From contig CM066985.1 of NCBI GenBank assembly GCA_033977485.1, positions 70,665,045-70,729,044 of the forward strand: a DNA stretch of 64,000 bases. Direction: 5' to 3'. The notes below the pieces were generated by a model. The model worked only from the letters and a program-made list of their open reading frames with translations, was not told the origin of the DNA and made no database searches. Both the position numbers and the translations under genes were made by a program. Each line of letters opens with the position of its first letter. Position 1 is the first letter of the stretch. This stretch comes from Hydrangea macrophylla. Taxonomy: Eukaryota; Streptophyta; Magnoliopsida; Cornales; Hydrangeaceae. Positions 21,971-33,077 of the stretch are shown here, piece after piece.

Positions 21971-22084
21971 ACAATTTTTGGGACACAACTCAAGAGATGT
22001 ATCTATATCTCTTGTGATGACACTAGACCCCACAGTGACACAGGAGAGATAGATACATCTCTTGGGTTGTGTCCCAAAAATTGT
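21971..22084. mobile_element. Small foldback element, arms about 46 bp
   Basis: The left arm ACAATTTTTGGGACACAACT and the right arm, read inverted, ACAATTTTTGGGACACAACC continue to pair for about 46 bp with few mismatches around a loop of about 22 bp (22017-22038). It contains no coding sequence. It looks like a MITE, or the pair of ends of a very short one. Confidence 0.7.
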
Positions 22085-22232
22085 CTTTGGATACATCTCT
22101 TGGGTTTTTTTTTCTTCTTTTGTTGTTGCCTTGGTTCATGGATTTAGAGATAAAATAAATGAAAAGGAATGAGAATGCAGAGAAAAATATTTTGTTGTTT
22201 AGTTTGTGGATATAAGAGAGGGAAAAAAAGAA

Positions 22233-22459
22233 GGGTAAATTATATTGACACCCCCTCATGTATTGCTCTTTTCTACTAACACCCCCTAAACTAAATATTT
22301 AACAAATTGACCCCCCAACTATCATTTTTTTCTCAAATTGACCCCCACAAATACTCCCCTCCCACATAATTGAGGGGGTCATTTTGTTGAGTTTTTTTTA
22401 GTTTAGGGGTGTTAGTGAAAAAGGGCAAATATATGAGGGGGTGTCCATATAATTTACCC
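22233..22459. mobile_element. Long-TIR MITE of GGGTAAATTA type, copy 2 (227 bp)
   Basis: The left end GGGTAAATTATATTGACACC and inverted right end GGGTAAATTATATGGACACC pair for about 60 bp, through CCCCCTCATGTAT and ACTAACACCCCCTAAACT. The terminus resembles copies at 19327 and 28119. Flanks are A-rich and give no reliable target duplication. Confidence 0.8.
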
Positions 22460-23554
22460 AAAAAAATTCAACCCAACGTACTTTTTCTTATTTAGTTGAC
22501 AAGAAAAATGGTGAAGAAAACCGTATGAAAAAACATTATTTTAAAATTTAAAAAAATTATATAATTTATCATTTTGATTTTCTATTTTTATTTTTCATCA
22601 ATTATTTTTTAGAATCTTTTAGTTTCTAACATTCTTTGCGAAATGAGAAAGGATTTGATTTTCCGTCTCTATTTTGTTGTCTTTGCTCTCCTTTCAGTTT
22701 CCTTTCGGTAAGTGTAGAAACCAAACAAATTATGAGGAAAATAGTGAATATAATATAAAGGAAATAATTTGAATTAAAGTAATTTAAAGCTTTGAGTTTT
22801 AAATTCCCTCGTTTTTTATTCTTTTTTGGATTTTCTACTGTACTTCAAAAAAGAGATTTGATTTTAATATTGTTTAATAATAGGAGAAAATTTATCAAAA
22901 AATAAAAATTAAAGGAGAAGAGTACTCCTCCTTGTTTCAGTTTCTTGTTGCTAATCAACCATTTTAAAAAAAATATTTGAGTTAGCAATTCATTCATAAA
23001 TGTTTCCAATCTGCACCAAATTTAGTAAATGAAGGCTGACATATTTTACATATTTGTTAAGTTAATTACTTTCCAATATGATTCCAACTCTACATTATAA
23101 ACAACTCATCATTTTCTATTCTAAATGTCATCAGCCAGCCAAATTCTGATGGAAGAAGCAAAATTCTCAACATGGATGCCGAAAAGGTTTGAATCCACCC
23201 CTTGCGTTGAGACAATTCATGTATTTTCTTAGAGTGAAAGCTATGCTTCCCAAATTTGATTCTCAAATGCATGTTTTGCAGTTGTATCATATGCAGTGAT
23301 ATGTTTTACTACTAATCACTATCACAGTATGTGAGAAATTTGTTAAAAATTCAAATTTCGAAAGTATATCATTGTTTAATTTCATTGTTTAATTTCTTAA
23401 CAAGTTTTGGATGGTCAAATTGGGCGAGTCTGTTGAGGTCACTGACTCACCGGGCCCCCATAATGCTACCCAAGTGATACCAAAAAAAAAAAAAAAAATT
23501 GTTGGGCTTGGTACTGGGTAGTTCATTCTCCCAATCAAATAATGGATTCTCTTA
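22460..23554. other. AT-rich intergenic DNA without recognisable gene
   Basis: No gene, clear repeat boundary or RNA gene is visible; the DNA is mostly A/T-rich with short homopolymer runs, such as 23482-23498. Confidence 0.6.
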
Positions 23555-24302
23555 GGCCTTGTTTGATGGTCAGGATAAGAGACATGATAGGATAACTTTT
23601 ATTAAATTCAGTGTTTGGTGGCGCCATTGGACATGATAAAACAGCCCTGAACTAAGTTTCTATCCCATGGAGAGTGGAATAACTCTAACCCATGGGGGGA
23701 GGTGGTATTAGGTGAGATTAGAAGTTTGGATACCTTCTTGGAACAAAAACTTTTTTTTAAAAAAAGATTTGATTTTTTTCTTTTTTTTTTCTGATCATTT
23801 TTTTTCTCTTTCATTTTTATATATGCTTTTTTTTCCTCCCTCTTTTCATTTTCCTATCTGGTTATTTCTTTATTTTTTTTTTCAAATTCGATTTTTTTCA
23901 GATCTTTTCTTTTTCATTTTCAGATCTGCCTTCTTCTTCTTCTTCTTCTTTTGTTAAGATCCATTTTTTTTTTTTCCCAAATCTCCCTCCACTCACACTC
24001 CCTCCCCCTCCCCCCCCCTACCCTTTTTTTTTTTTCACTTTTAGATCTACTTTTTTTTTTTTTTAATCCCCTTCAAACCCCGTTTGTGTTAAAAAAAAAA
24101 ATAGTAATTAGTTATTGTCCAGAACATATATCCGGGCATGACCAAACATATGATTAGAATGTAACAGCTTATCCGACAGTTTTATCCACCACGTTCCAAA
24201 TACATGATATCATAACAGCTTATCCGACAAAATTACTATCGTATCCGATCATGCCTTATCCTATCCTATCCGACAGTTTTATCCAGCCTGCCAAACAAAA
24301 CC
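23555..24302. mobile_element. PIF/Harbinger-like non-autonomous element (748 bp), target TTA
   Basis: The left end GGCCTTGTTTGATGGTCAGG and inverted right end GGTTTTGTTTGGCAGGCTGG form an imperfect terminal inverted repeat. TTA flanks both ends (23552-23554, 24303-24305), the typical Harbinger target. The interior holds a pyrimidine-rich block (about 23750-24075) and repeated TATCCGACAGTTTTATCCA segments near the right end. No transposase frame is present. Confidence 0.75.
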
Positions 24303-25195
24303 TTAGTGTATGTTTGGGAATGCATAAAACAATATCAGACTCAGTCCCACTCTCACTTTCAATATAGTTGTTGTAAAAGAATAATATTATGGTTGTTTGG
24401 CAAATAGCTTGTTTTAGATTGTACATGGACTCTCAAGCTAGAAAAGAGTAGCTAACACACATTTGAATATGTACAACCACTTTATTTTTGAACCGTATAA
24501 CTAGTTTCTAGCATTTTACAAAAGAAAGAAGAAAAAAAATAGAGAAAGAAAAACTACGGCATAATTAGTTATTGAGTTTTTGTGTTAGATTTTATAGTGG
24601 TAGCTTATTTATCTGCATGAAAATATGTATAAATAGACCAATATGCATCTTCCTCGTTCTGTCCTTAACCTCCCAACTTCAGATTTCTGCCTCCGTCCTT
24701 TCGTATTTCCTAGTGATTAGTCTTTAAAATTCGATGCAGACAATTGAAGGAATAGAATGTATATGCACTGGGTGCTTGCAATCTTGTTATTCAGGATCTC
24801 CCCCAGGCAGAACAGAGAATCCATTGGTTCATGATGTGAATTTCATTCATCAAATGGAGCTTTTTTCACCACTAACTAGAATAAATGTCTGAGAAGTTTG
24901 GTTTAACCTCTGCCTCTCCTATATGAGAATAATAACTTGTCCTCAAAATGAGATTTTTTGTGGTTAAGCTCTCATTTTTAGAATATTTTTTTGTAGTTAC
25001 AAAATTTGGTTCTTTTATATGTAATTGTGAGTCGTTCTTGTAAATACCATGAGATGGTTAGTACATGCATGTATGCTGTAAATTTTTCCTTGCACATCAA
25101 TTATCTTTTACTTTTGTGGATTACTAAGCCCTTTTTTTCATAGTAGAATCAATTATTTTTTTCAAAATTATGTTCCAGGCCATTTATTACAAATC
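24303..25195. other. Intergenic DNA without recognisable gene
   Basis: No supported gene is present. The sequence is AT-rich with short chance frames only. Confidence 0.6.
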
Positions 25196-25450
25196 GTATC
25201 ACTGAAACCCTTGATTTTTACATTAATTTCAAATGAAAACTATTGGGGACTATTGGTTTTATCAGAGGACAACTATCTAACGCCTTCAATTGTCTTATAT
25301 GTTGACAATGTCCTCCATTTGAAATTGTTTTAAAAATCAAGACTCTTAAGTGATGCAACTAATCACAGAAGTTCCAAAATAAAATTTGCGAAGAAAACAA
25401 ACAAACACACACACGACAGAGGGTACTCAAGATCATACGAGTCTTTGTAG

Positions 25451-26060
25451 TTACAAAAATGTTACACCTACAACCTTTTTTATAATTTTTTTCACAACTA
25501 ATACATCATGATCCTTGATTTCAGTGGGTTCCGTTTGAGATCTATGTGGGAATCTGAAATCTTCATGGGGTCCACCGAAATCAAGGACCATGATATATAA
25601 TTGTGAAAAAAAGGTCATGGGTGCAGGGACGGATCCAGGAATCTAGTGTAGGGGGGGCGAAAATTTGCGGGGGTTCGGGGGCAGTGCCCCCGAATTTTTT
25701 TTTTTTTGAGGTTTACTTATACATTTTTGATAATGAGATAACTGTATAAGGTGAGAAAAATACAAACTATTTGAATTAACAAGGTATGAAACAATTTGTA
25801 AACTAAATTCAGAATTTATATTTATCAATACACCAAACATTTTAAAAAATTACATATACACGTCAGGTTTTAAAAAAAAAATTAAGGGGGGGCAAGCTTA
25901 ATACTTAGGAAAAAAGTTTTGGGAGGCGAGTGTATACACTTAACGTGTATTTACTAATAATACTAGTATAATTAAGTGTTTTTTTCCAAATCTAGGGAGA
26001 GCGGTCGCCCCCACTCGCCCCCCCCCCCCTAGATCCATCCTTGCGTGGGTGTAACAATAA
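25451..26060. mobile_element. Foldback MITE, interrupted by a hAT MITE
   Basis: Without the hAT insertion this element is about 180 bp and almost fully palindromic: left TTACAAAAATGTTACACCTA pairs with the inverted right end beginning ATTATTGTTACACC. Inner arms contain ATGATCCTTGATTTC facing GAAATCAAGGACCATGAT. Flanks TTTGTAG and CTTGTAG look like a diverged target duplication, and copy 2 of the surrounding duplication has a single CTTTGCAG at this place. Confidence 0.75.
25624..26043. mobile_element. hAT-type MITE (420 bp), target duplication CATGGGTG/CGTGGGTG
   Basis: The ends CAGGGACGGATCCAGGA and, inverted, CAAGGATGGATCTAGGG are hAT-like. The flanking 8-mers CATGGGTG (25616-25623) and CGTGGGTG (26044-26051) differ at one base. 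The G-rich subterminal stretch GGGGGTTCGGGGGCAGTGCC is typical of a common plant repeat of this type. No transposase is present. Confidence 0.85.
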
Positions 26061-26282
26061 TCTTGTAGGCATGTGAGATGTTCATTTTGATACAAAACAT
26101 GGCTATAACTTTTTATAAACCTTTGGACCAAAAAAAGAAAGAAAAGAAAAGAACTTTTTATACACCAATCAAAATTCAAAGAAAAAGATGCCACAAATCA
26201 AATTTAATTTATTACAAATATTATCACTTAGATTTTTAAATGAGCATATAGCTCTTGATCGTGCAAAATAGAGAAAAAGAAT

Positions 26283-26345
26283 TCATACAGCCGACCCCAA
26301 TTAATTGGGACACAAGGCTTGATTTGGTTTGATTTGGTTAGGTTA
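26283..26345 (+). repeat. Fragment of a common plant repeat (CATACAGCCGACCCCAATTA type)
   Basis: CATACAGCCGACCCCAATTA followed by ATTGGGACACAAGGCTTG and a GATTTGGTT-type simple tail matches, from memory, a dispersed plant repeat that ends in a short tandem tail. Class assignment (retroposon tail) is uncertain. Confidence 0.45.
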
Positions 26346-26905
26346 TTATCATTTAGATTTTTACATTGTTTTGAAATGAGAACTATCCAAGGCCTTCAAG
26401 AGTCTCATCTGTTGACAGTGTCCTCCACCTGAAATTAATTTAAAAATCAAAACTCTTAAGTGATGTAACTAATAACGGAAGGTACAAAATAAAATTCTGA
26501 GGGTAAAACACACACACAAGTAAATATTAAATGCAATGGGGATATCATATTAACAAAAATAATGTAGCAATATATTGAGGATTTGTACTTATGTAGATGA
26601 GAATTTTCCTAAAAATAGAGAGTACAAATAGATAAATAAAGAATTTTGATTGAATTATGATACCATATCAATAAAGAATTTTGATTGAATTATGATACCA
26701 TATCAATAAAATAACCGTTACAATGGATATTTTCTACTCAAGGTCATTTGAGTCTTTGCAGTTATGTGAGATGTTCATTTTAATACAAAACATGGCTATA
26801 ACGTTTTATAAACCTTTTGACCCAAAAAAAAAAAAAAAGAAAAGAAAAAGAACTTTTTATACACCTATCAAAATTCAAAGAAAAAGATGCCACGAATCAA
26901 GTTGA
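26345..26905. repeat. Local duplication, copy 2 (empty-site copy)
   Basis: It matches copy 1 (25196-26205) in the blocks TTGACAGTGTCCTCCACCTG, ACTCTTAAGTGATGTAACTA and ATACAAAACATGGCTATAAC. It lacks the nested MITE and hAT insertions of copy 1, but has about 200 bp of its own at 26520-26730, including a 35-bp tandem duplication. Confidence 0.85.
26638..26707. repeat. 35-bp tandem duplication
   Basis: Two head-to-tail copies of a 35-bp unit starting AAAGAATTTTGATTGAATTA, at 26638-26672 and 26673-26707, look identical. Confidence 0.92.
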
Positions 26906-28118
26906 ATGCGTAAGCACTAACTTGTTCTTCACTTTTACATTTCCTTATAAAATGAAATGGGTTTTTTTTTATTTTTGAAAATTAAATGGTTTAGTTTCAC
27001 GTTTTTTTTTTTTTGCCTATTATTCATGATCATTGCGGATTACACTTGCCAAAAATAAGAGAGAGAGAGAGAGAGAGAATTGCATATTGGACCATTTGCA
27101 AAAAATTATGAACTTTGCTACAGGAAATGATCTTACCAAATTAGAGAAAACAATGATATTATACAAATATTTAGAACATCCCAAGTTATATATATGTAAA
27201 TGGATTCACCTCTAATTACAGTGAGATCACCTAAATTTTAATGGAAAGTTGTGTTAAATAATTCACTACCACATCATTTCAATTTCAAATTTGAATAACA
27301 ATTACTCAATTAGGAAGGAACCATATCACAGTGACTCTATATATATGATCCAATTCAAATACCCATGCGTTGACGTTTACTTAGATATGAAGAATTTACT
27401 ATTCATCCGTTGGCCTTTTACCATTTATAACAACTCCACACATATTCGAATGAACAATTTCGTTTAATTTTTGGTTAAATGTACTTACCATTTTTGGGTA
27501 AAAAATAATACTCTTGTAAGTTTTTTTTTGGTCAAAAAGTAATTATATGTTGGAGAATGTATATTTAGGGTTTACTCTCATGAGGCCACGTGGTTCAACG
27601 TACCAATCTCATTTAATAATATGAGACACTATTTAGTTAAATATAATTATTAGTCCCATACCGTTAAAGGTATCAAATCAATAAACTATTTAATTGCTGA
27701 TCCCATTTTTTTTTTTTTTTAAATTATAGATTTGCACCAAAAAAAAAAGATTTTATAGTTAAGCCTCTTGAAAATTATAAAAAGTCCCATAATATTATAA
27801 AATTATCATACTAAACCTCTTTTCTTATGTTTTTATGTTTATTATAATATGTATATAATATATAAAAATAGGTCCAAAATATACACAAAAAATATATAAA
27901 TATGTGCAAAATATGCATAAATAAGTCCAAAATATGTATAAATAGGTCCAAAAAAAAAATTTCGAAGCCTAAATTGATTTTCTAGATCTACTCCTGAGTA
28001 CAATCTCATAGTTCTGCCCTCAATATGCGAAACAAACATGATTTACATTTTTCTCTTTTTGGACCTCTCTCTATATAAAATCAGTATATTTGACCTTTTG
28101 AAGATTTGATAAACTTTA
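26906..28118. other. AT-rich intergenic DNA without recognisable gene
   Basis: No gene is supported. A short (GA)n run lies at 27059-27079. A degenerate tandem patch around AAAATATGTATAAATAGGTCC lies at 27860-27960. Confidence 0.6.
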
Positions 28119-28500
28119 GGGTTAATTACACTTTACCCCTTGAGGTTTGGCTCGATGACATTTTATCTCTCTATGGTTTAAAAGTGACCTCTTAACACGA
28201 CCCCCCGTACTTTCGCGTAAAATGTCACCGTTTCAGAAAGTGTTAAGTTGACACTTTGCCCCGAAAGCACAAGGGGATTAAACTATCATCGGGCCAAACT
28301 ATAAAGGGTTAAAGTGCCATCGGGCCAAACCATAGGGGGGTAAAGTGTCATCGTACCAAATCACAGGGGTAAACTGGTCACTAATTTTAGAGACTTAACA
28401 CTCACCGTTAAATTCTGTAACGGTGACACTTTACACGAAAAGTATGAAAAAAAAATTAAATGATCACTTTTAAACCACAGAAGTAAAACTTAATTAACCC
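28119..28500. mobile_element. Long-TIR MITE of GGGTTAATTA type, copy 3 (382 bp), 9-bp target duplication
   Basis: The left end GGGTTAATTACACTTTACCC and inverted right end GGGTTAATTAAGTTTTACTT start long arms that include GGTTTAAAAGTGA. Flanking 9-mers TAAACTTTA (28110-28118) and TAAATTTTA (28501-28509) match at 8 of 9 positions. A 9-bp duplication and long arms fit the Mutator superfamily. Inside, GGCCAAACYATARRGGGGTAAAGTG-type blocks are repeated. Confidence 0.82.
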
Positions 28501-28692
28501 TAAATTTTATTGCCTTATATGTGACTAAATTACCATTTATGTATAATGTCCTTTCGTAATCCAAAAATAACCCAATTAATAAAGAACAATTGAGCCAAGA
28601 GAGTGATGGACCACGGATAAGTGATTTGTAAAGTTCCACTTTCGCACCATCTAAGCATGATGTGAAATTAGCTTTCTTTTCTAACACTTTTA

Positions 28693-30029
28693 GAGCATCT
28701 CTAGCAAACTAATTATTTTAACTTTTAAGACAAAATAACTAGTCAGATGGAATATGTACTCTAACATGTTAGCTATATGACTAGTCATTTTAACATTTGA
28801 CCTTTGTTGGAAATATTCCATTGATACAATTGGAAAACAAAAATTATTCTGAATTACAACTCAAGAAAAAAAAAACAGGAAAATTACAGACTATGTAAAC
28901 AAAGCAGGAACTAAAACAAAATTGATCAAACCGAGGCCTGTGAAATTTCACAGTTTCCTTAAAACAGATTCGCCGCCTCACCGGATGTGCTTGAGGAAAT
29001 CGTCAGCGTCTGTCTCTCAGGATACATCGACTTCTTACAGTGGTACTTGCACAATGTACAACTGCTCCGGCGAACCAACTGTATTCTGTGACTCTCTCTC
29101 TGAAACTGGGACTAGAAAAAGGGACTCTTTGATGAACAGTATGTAAAACTGTGTTGGAGGTGTGTATAGACTGAAGGAGAGTTGGAATATATCTGTGGAT
29201 TAATCAGTTCAGAAATTTCAAAGGTTGTAACAACACTCTTTTGGAGTTCTGTAACTCTTAGACTTTACACATTTCTGTCACATGTTAAGTGTGAAGAAAT
29301 TTCAAAGGTCTTTTGCAACTTTGGAAAAATTCTGGGGTCCAAAATGAAATATGCTGTGCGGGCCGCACCCGCACCCCACGACCACGACCTGACCCGACCC
29401 GGCACGGCTGGCAACAGCGGCGCGCGCACGCGTGTGTGGAGTAAACCCAAAGAGCCTTAGGTCTTCCCCCTTCCACAAAACTAGGTACCCCTTGGGGCCC
29501 AAACCCAAAACATAAAGTAGCCTTATAAATACACTAAAGACCACTTCTATTTTTCCTATGTGGGACAAGGCAATTTATGAACCTTTTTCATTTCACCAAT
29601 TCCTTGTAAGGGGCAACCTTTGATCATTAATTTCTCATTCACCCATCAATAGTTTTGGACATGTGAATATCCAAACTTCATCTCCTCATGGAGGAGAACA
29701 CAAATCCATAAGGACCCCACTTAAACTCTAAGTGAGTCCCACTTTTATTAGCCCATAATGCTGGCTAAAACACATATTTATCCAACGACCTTTTGACTAG
29801 ACATATTCGCCTAGCAAAAAATGAATCTCTATATCCTCTCTCCAAATCTCAACCTTTGAATGTTTCATCAATTAATTGACACAAAATCTCAACCATAGAA
29901 AATATCATAAAATAATATGACCTTATAAATTAAAGAGCACTGATAAAATTGAAAGTTAAATGATTGATTGCTAAAATAGTTTTCAACTAAAGTAATGAAT
30001 TATTAACCATTTTACTGTTGAAGATGCTC
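28693..30029. mobile_element. Harbinger-like MITE with TTA target, interrupted by a solo LTR
   Basis: The ends GAGCATCTCTAGCA and, inverted, GAGCATCTTCAACA form the terminal repeat, and TTA flanks both sides (28690-28692 and 30030-30032). Without the solo LTR at 28805-29787 the element would be about 350 bp. GAGCATCTYYARCA is a widespread plant MITE terminus. No transposase is present. Confidence 0.75.
28805..29787 (+). repeat. Solo LTR (about 983 bp), target duplication ACCTT
   Basis: It begins TGTTGGAAATATTCC and ends TTTATCCAACG, with the 5-mer ACCTT directly on each side (28800-28804 and 29788-29792). The termini TGTTGGA and, inverted, CGTTGGA are LTR-like apart from the final G, where A is expected. 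A TATA-like TTATAAATACAC lies at 29523. A GC-rich patch occupies 29355-29440. No internal region or second LTR is present, so I call it a solo LTR, probably copia-like. Confidence 0.72.
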
Positions 30030-30167
30030 TTACAAGAGTATTACAGGCCACCTCTGATTTAGCTTAATATCAGTTAATCTGTTAAGTTAGATAAAATTTT
30101 ACTAATTTCTATTACATTTTATATTTGTGAATCAATTAATGCATGCAACTAAATCGACTAACCATAA

Positions 30168-30287
30168 GCATAAGTTGGTATAACTCAAGTGGTAAAGAAC
30201 TTGGCATTTATAAGTCCCCTTCAATGCATAGGTTCGGAGTTCGAACCTCATCCCCCTCCCCCATATCCAAAAAAAAAAAAAAAAAAC
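30168..30287 (+). mobile_element. tRNA-derived SINE (about 120 bp) with poly(A) tail and 14-bp target duplication
   Basis: A box-A-like TGGTATAACTCAAGTGG (30176) and a box-B-like GTTCGGAGTTCGAACCTC lie about 50 bp apart, the internal RNA polymerase III promoter arrangement of tRNA-derived SINEs. A short C-rich spacer and an A18 tail follow. Direct repeats TCGACTAACCATAA (30154-30167) and TCGACTAAACATAA (30288-30301) flank it with one mismatch. It would have been copied by the enzymes of a LINE. Confidence 0.88.
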
Positions 30288-30301
30288 TCGACTAAACATA
30301 A

Positions 30302-32448
30302 TAAATAGAATAACTATAATATCCTAATGTATTATTGTTTATACCACAAAATAAATTTCATGGTATGGACTCACAAAGGATATGGCCATAAGAGGAGAAT
30401 GTGCAACATAGTTATTTTTGTAGTTGGCCAAGATGATGGGTTTGAACTCAGGATAATGACGGTTATTCACTGGAATAAGTCAGGATGATGGTAAATAACC
30501 GCCCAGGGTCCATGTTTGCCACACGTGCATACAAAATTTACCACATATGTTAAAACAGTTATAAAGAAGTAAAAAAAAACTACTATTTAGTGGAGAATGA
30601 CGATTACAAGGTAGTGGAGAATGAAAGTTACCAGGTAGTAGGTTATATTAACACATGGCCATTATTTAAATGTCTTAGTGAGAAATAACCACCCATAAAC
30701 TACCACATTATGGGGTAATTATATAAGAGGTTATTATCTCTAGATAACCACATCATGTTTATCAGTCACGTCATCAGCCTGAAGTGGCGTAATCAGTCTG
30801 AATGCAATGGCAGTTATGCAGTGATCAGTCTGAAATGTTGTGGCGGTTATTCAGTTAATTAAATTCACCATGTTGCCTATAAATACAAGAGATAATAAAG
30901 AAGAAGGCATCATCAACGATCAAACAAACTACATCATCTTTATATTTTATTTCCTTTTCCTGTTTTTGGAGTAGATTTTAATATAGTTCTTCCACATCAG
31001 TAAGAGAAAGCGCGTTATCCCCTGCTTCTTCGTGTTGCATTTTGGAGACGAGCTTTGCCACTCCAAACTGTAAGAAGGCGTGTGTTCCCTTTCTTGTTTC
31101 TACAATTGGAGGCACGATTATTACTCCAATCTCTTATAACCGTTCTTGTGCTTAATGAAAAATATTGGCTTTTGGGTATTTACTTGTTTCGTGAGATTTC
31201 TGTTACATTTTAAAGTATTTGATTCTGTCAAAGCGCCGAGAATCCAAAGGAAAATATTGTTCCTCTACTTTCTAAATCGCCTAATCAATTTATCCACACT
31301 TAGAGGACGTTTGTTGGCAAACAATACGTTTTCTTGGCACGCTCACGCATAAGAATATTTTCTGCCATACAATTATATATAAATTTATGTATTCAACTTT
31401 TATAGATTTTTGGAATGAGAATTTGACGCTAAAAAACTAATCTCTTACATCAACATAAAACAATCAATTGTTTGTCAGGCATTTTAGGTGAGGTTTCAAT
31501 TCAGTTTAATTCAACTTAACTCAACCAAACCTTTAGTCTGAATTATTTGAGATCATCTACATTATCCTTTTTCCAATTTGCTGGAGCCTTCTTCAACTCA
31601 CACGTTTTCAAGTCTTTCTTTATTACCTCTACTCATGTCAATTCTAGTCTTTCCCTACTCATAGTAATTACATTCAATATGTATCCTATCAATTATCGTA
31701 ACCAGTGTTGTCATTACTCTTTCTTTGTACATGGCCAACCCATTTGAATCGATATTCTCGTCTTTTAACTAAAATTGATGCTACTTTTAGTAGCTTACCA
31801 ATATAGTCATTTTTAATTCTATCATCTCTTGTTTTACAACACATTCATGCTAGGGCTCAATTGATTACCAAGTATCAACCTCAAAGGAAATTCATGATAT
31901 TTTGTTAGACTGGGGGCTATCTAACGAAGTATTCCATATCACTGAAGGTAAGGTAACTGATAAATCTATTTACCTATCTTTTGTAGCCCTAGACTTCACC
32001 GTCATTTTTCTTGAGGGAATCATCGACAATGTAATATCATTGTACGACAAAGAGCAAACTCCAATCACGTGCACCTAGGGGTGCAACTTGGAGATGAAAT
32101 TCTGATTTTGTTTCGAAAATTCCAATATTGGAAACTAAAAATGCATTCCGAATTATGGAAATTCCAAAAAAAAATCAGATTGGAATAGGAATTGTTTTGG
32201 GAATTCCGAAAATTCTGAAAATATGTCAAAAATATTCCAAAAAAAAATTTCAAAAATTTTCTGAATTATTCCAAAAAAATTTCCGAAATATTCCGAACTA
32301 ATAAGGAAGTAAGACGAGGAAGGTGAAGTCTATCAATTAGTCTCAAGCTAATAACTTGCATTGGAAAATTTCAAAAATTCTTAATTATGAAATTCTGAAT
32401 CGGAATAGAAAATAAAATTTTCGAATTTTCAAAATCAGAATTGGAATA
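30302..32448. other. Repeat-derived intergenic DNA, no gene; possible LTR with TATA box
   Basis: At 30430-31150 the sequence looks like LTR or promoter DNA: CCTATAAATACAAGAG at 30872 is a good TATA box, preceded by repeated TCAGTCTGAA and GCGGTTATTCAG motifs. I could not place LTR ends. At 31545-31870 a stretch resembles a common plant dispersed repeat. At 32060-32448 an AT-rich block with repeated GAAATTCCAAAA and GGAATTCCGAA motifs forms the left side of the target of element C and continues at 53262. Confidence 0.45.
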
Positions 32449-33059
32449 TGATGATGCCTAGAATTGGTAAGAATTTGGAGAGAGAAAAAGACAAGAACAA
32501 TTTGTATGTGGTTCGGTCCCGTTAACGAGGTGACCTACGTCCACGGTTGCGTTTGTGCGCTCTCACTAGCATATCACCGGCGAGCCTGGTGAGCCAACAA
32601 TAAGGGGCGGCACTACCAGTAATACCGGCCGGGTATATGCGTATTGATGGCGAGTTCTCTATTGTAAGCGTGTAAGCTAGAGAATTATTTTCGGATCCCC
32701 TTTGACAGGGTAGGTGGGCTCTATTATAAATGCAAGAGTCCACCCTTACATGGTAAGTTAATAGGATTAGAAAGCCTAATCTAATCACAATTGATTTACA
32801 TGATTTGGGGAGAGTTTCCTAAGTGGTTTAGGAAACTGCCACTTTCCATCTTGCAGACTTGTAGCTGATTTAGGAAACTACTGGATAGACTAGGTCCACG
32901 GGATGCCGCGGTCCTTCAACCCCAGCCTGTTGGTAGGAACCGCCCGGTTCTGACGAACACCTCGGGATTGCTCGGCTATTGGCGCCTTTACCGAAATAAC
33001 CGGCACCTCTTGGTGACGTGGTAGACTAACTTCATGGCTGGATAATTTTGGACATATCA
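32449..33059 (-). repeat. 3' LTR of element C (611 bp)
   Basis: It runs from TGATGATGCC to GGACATATCA and is complete. A TATA-like TTTATAATAGAGCC lies on the minus strand near 32722. Comparison with the truncated 5' LTR gives about 4.6% mismatches by eye. Confidence 0.93.
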
Positions 33060-33077
33060 GCTGCCCCCCATTTTTGG
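33060..33077 (-). other. Polypurine tract of element C
   Basis: The minus strand reads CAAAAATGGGGGGCAG up to the LTR edge, the expected plus-strand primer position. Confidence 0.85.

Larger units (their letters stand above)
25196..26205. repeat. Local duplication, copy 1 (carries nested insertions)
   Basis: Blocks around TTGACAATGTCCTCCATTTG (25302), ACTCTTAAGTGATGCAACTA (25343) and ATACAAAACATGGCTATAAC (26091) recur in the same order in copy 2. Copy 1 is longer because it holds a foldback element with a hAT element inside it (25451-26060). Confidence 0.85.

Noticed and set aside
23712..24157. Phenylalanine-rich plus-strand frames
   Set aside because: They are translations of the pyrimidine-rich block inside the Harbinger-like element.
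29265..29568. Arginine and glycine-rich frames on the minus strand
   Set aside because: They come from a GC-rich patch inside the solo LTR at 28805-29787; no domain or start context supports a gene.
30168..30287. Possible tRNA gene
   Set aside because: Box A and B-like motifs are present, but there is no acceptor stem or cloverleaf, and the poly(A) tail with target duplication marks a SINE.
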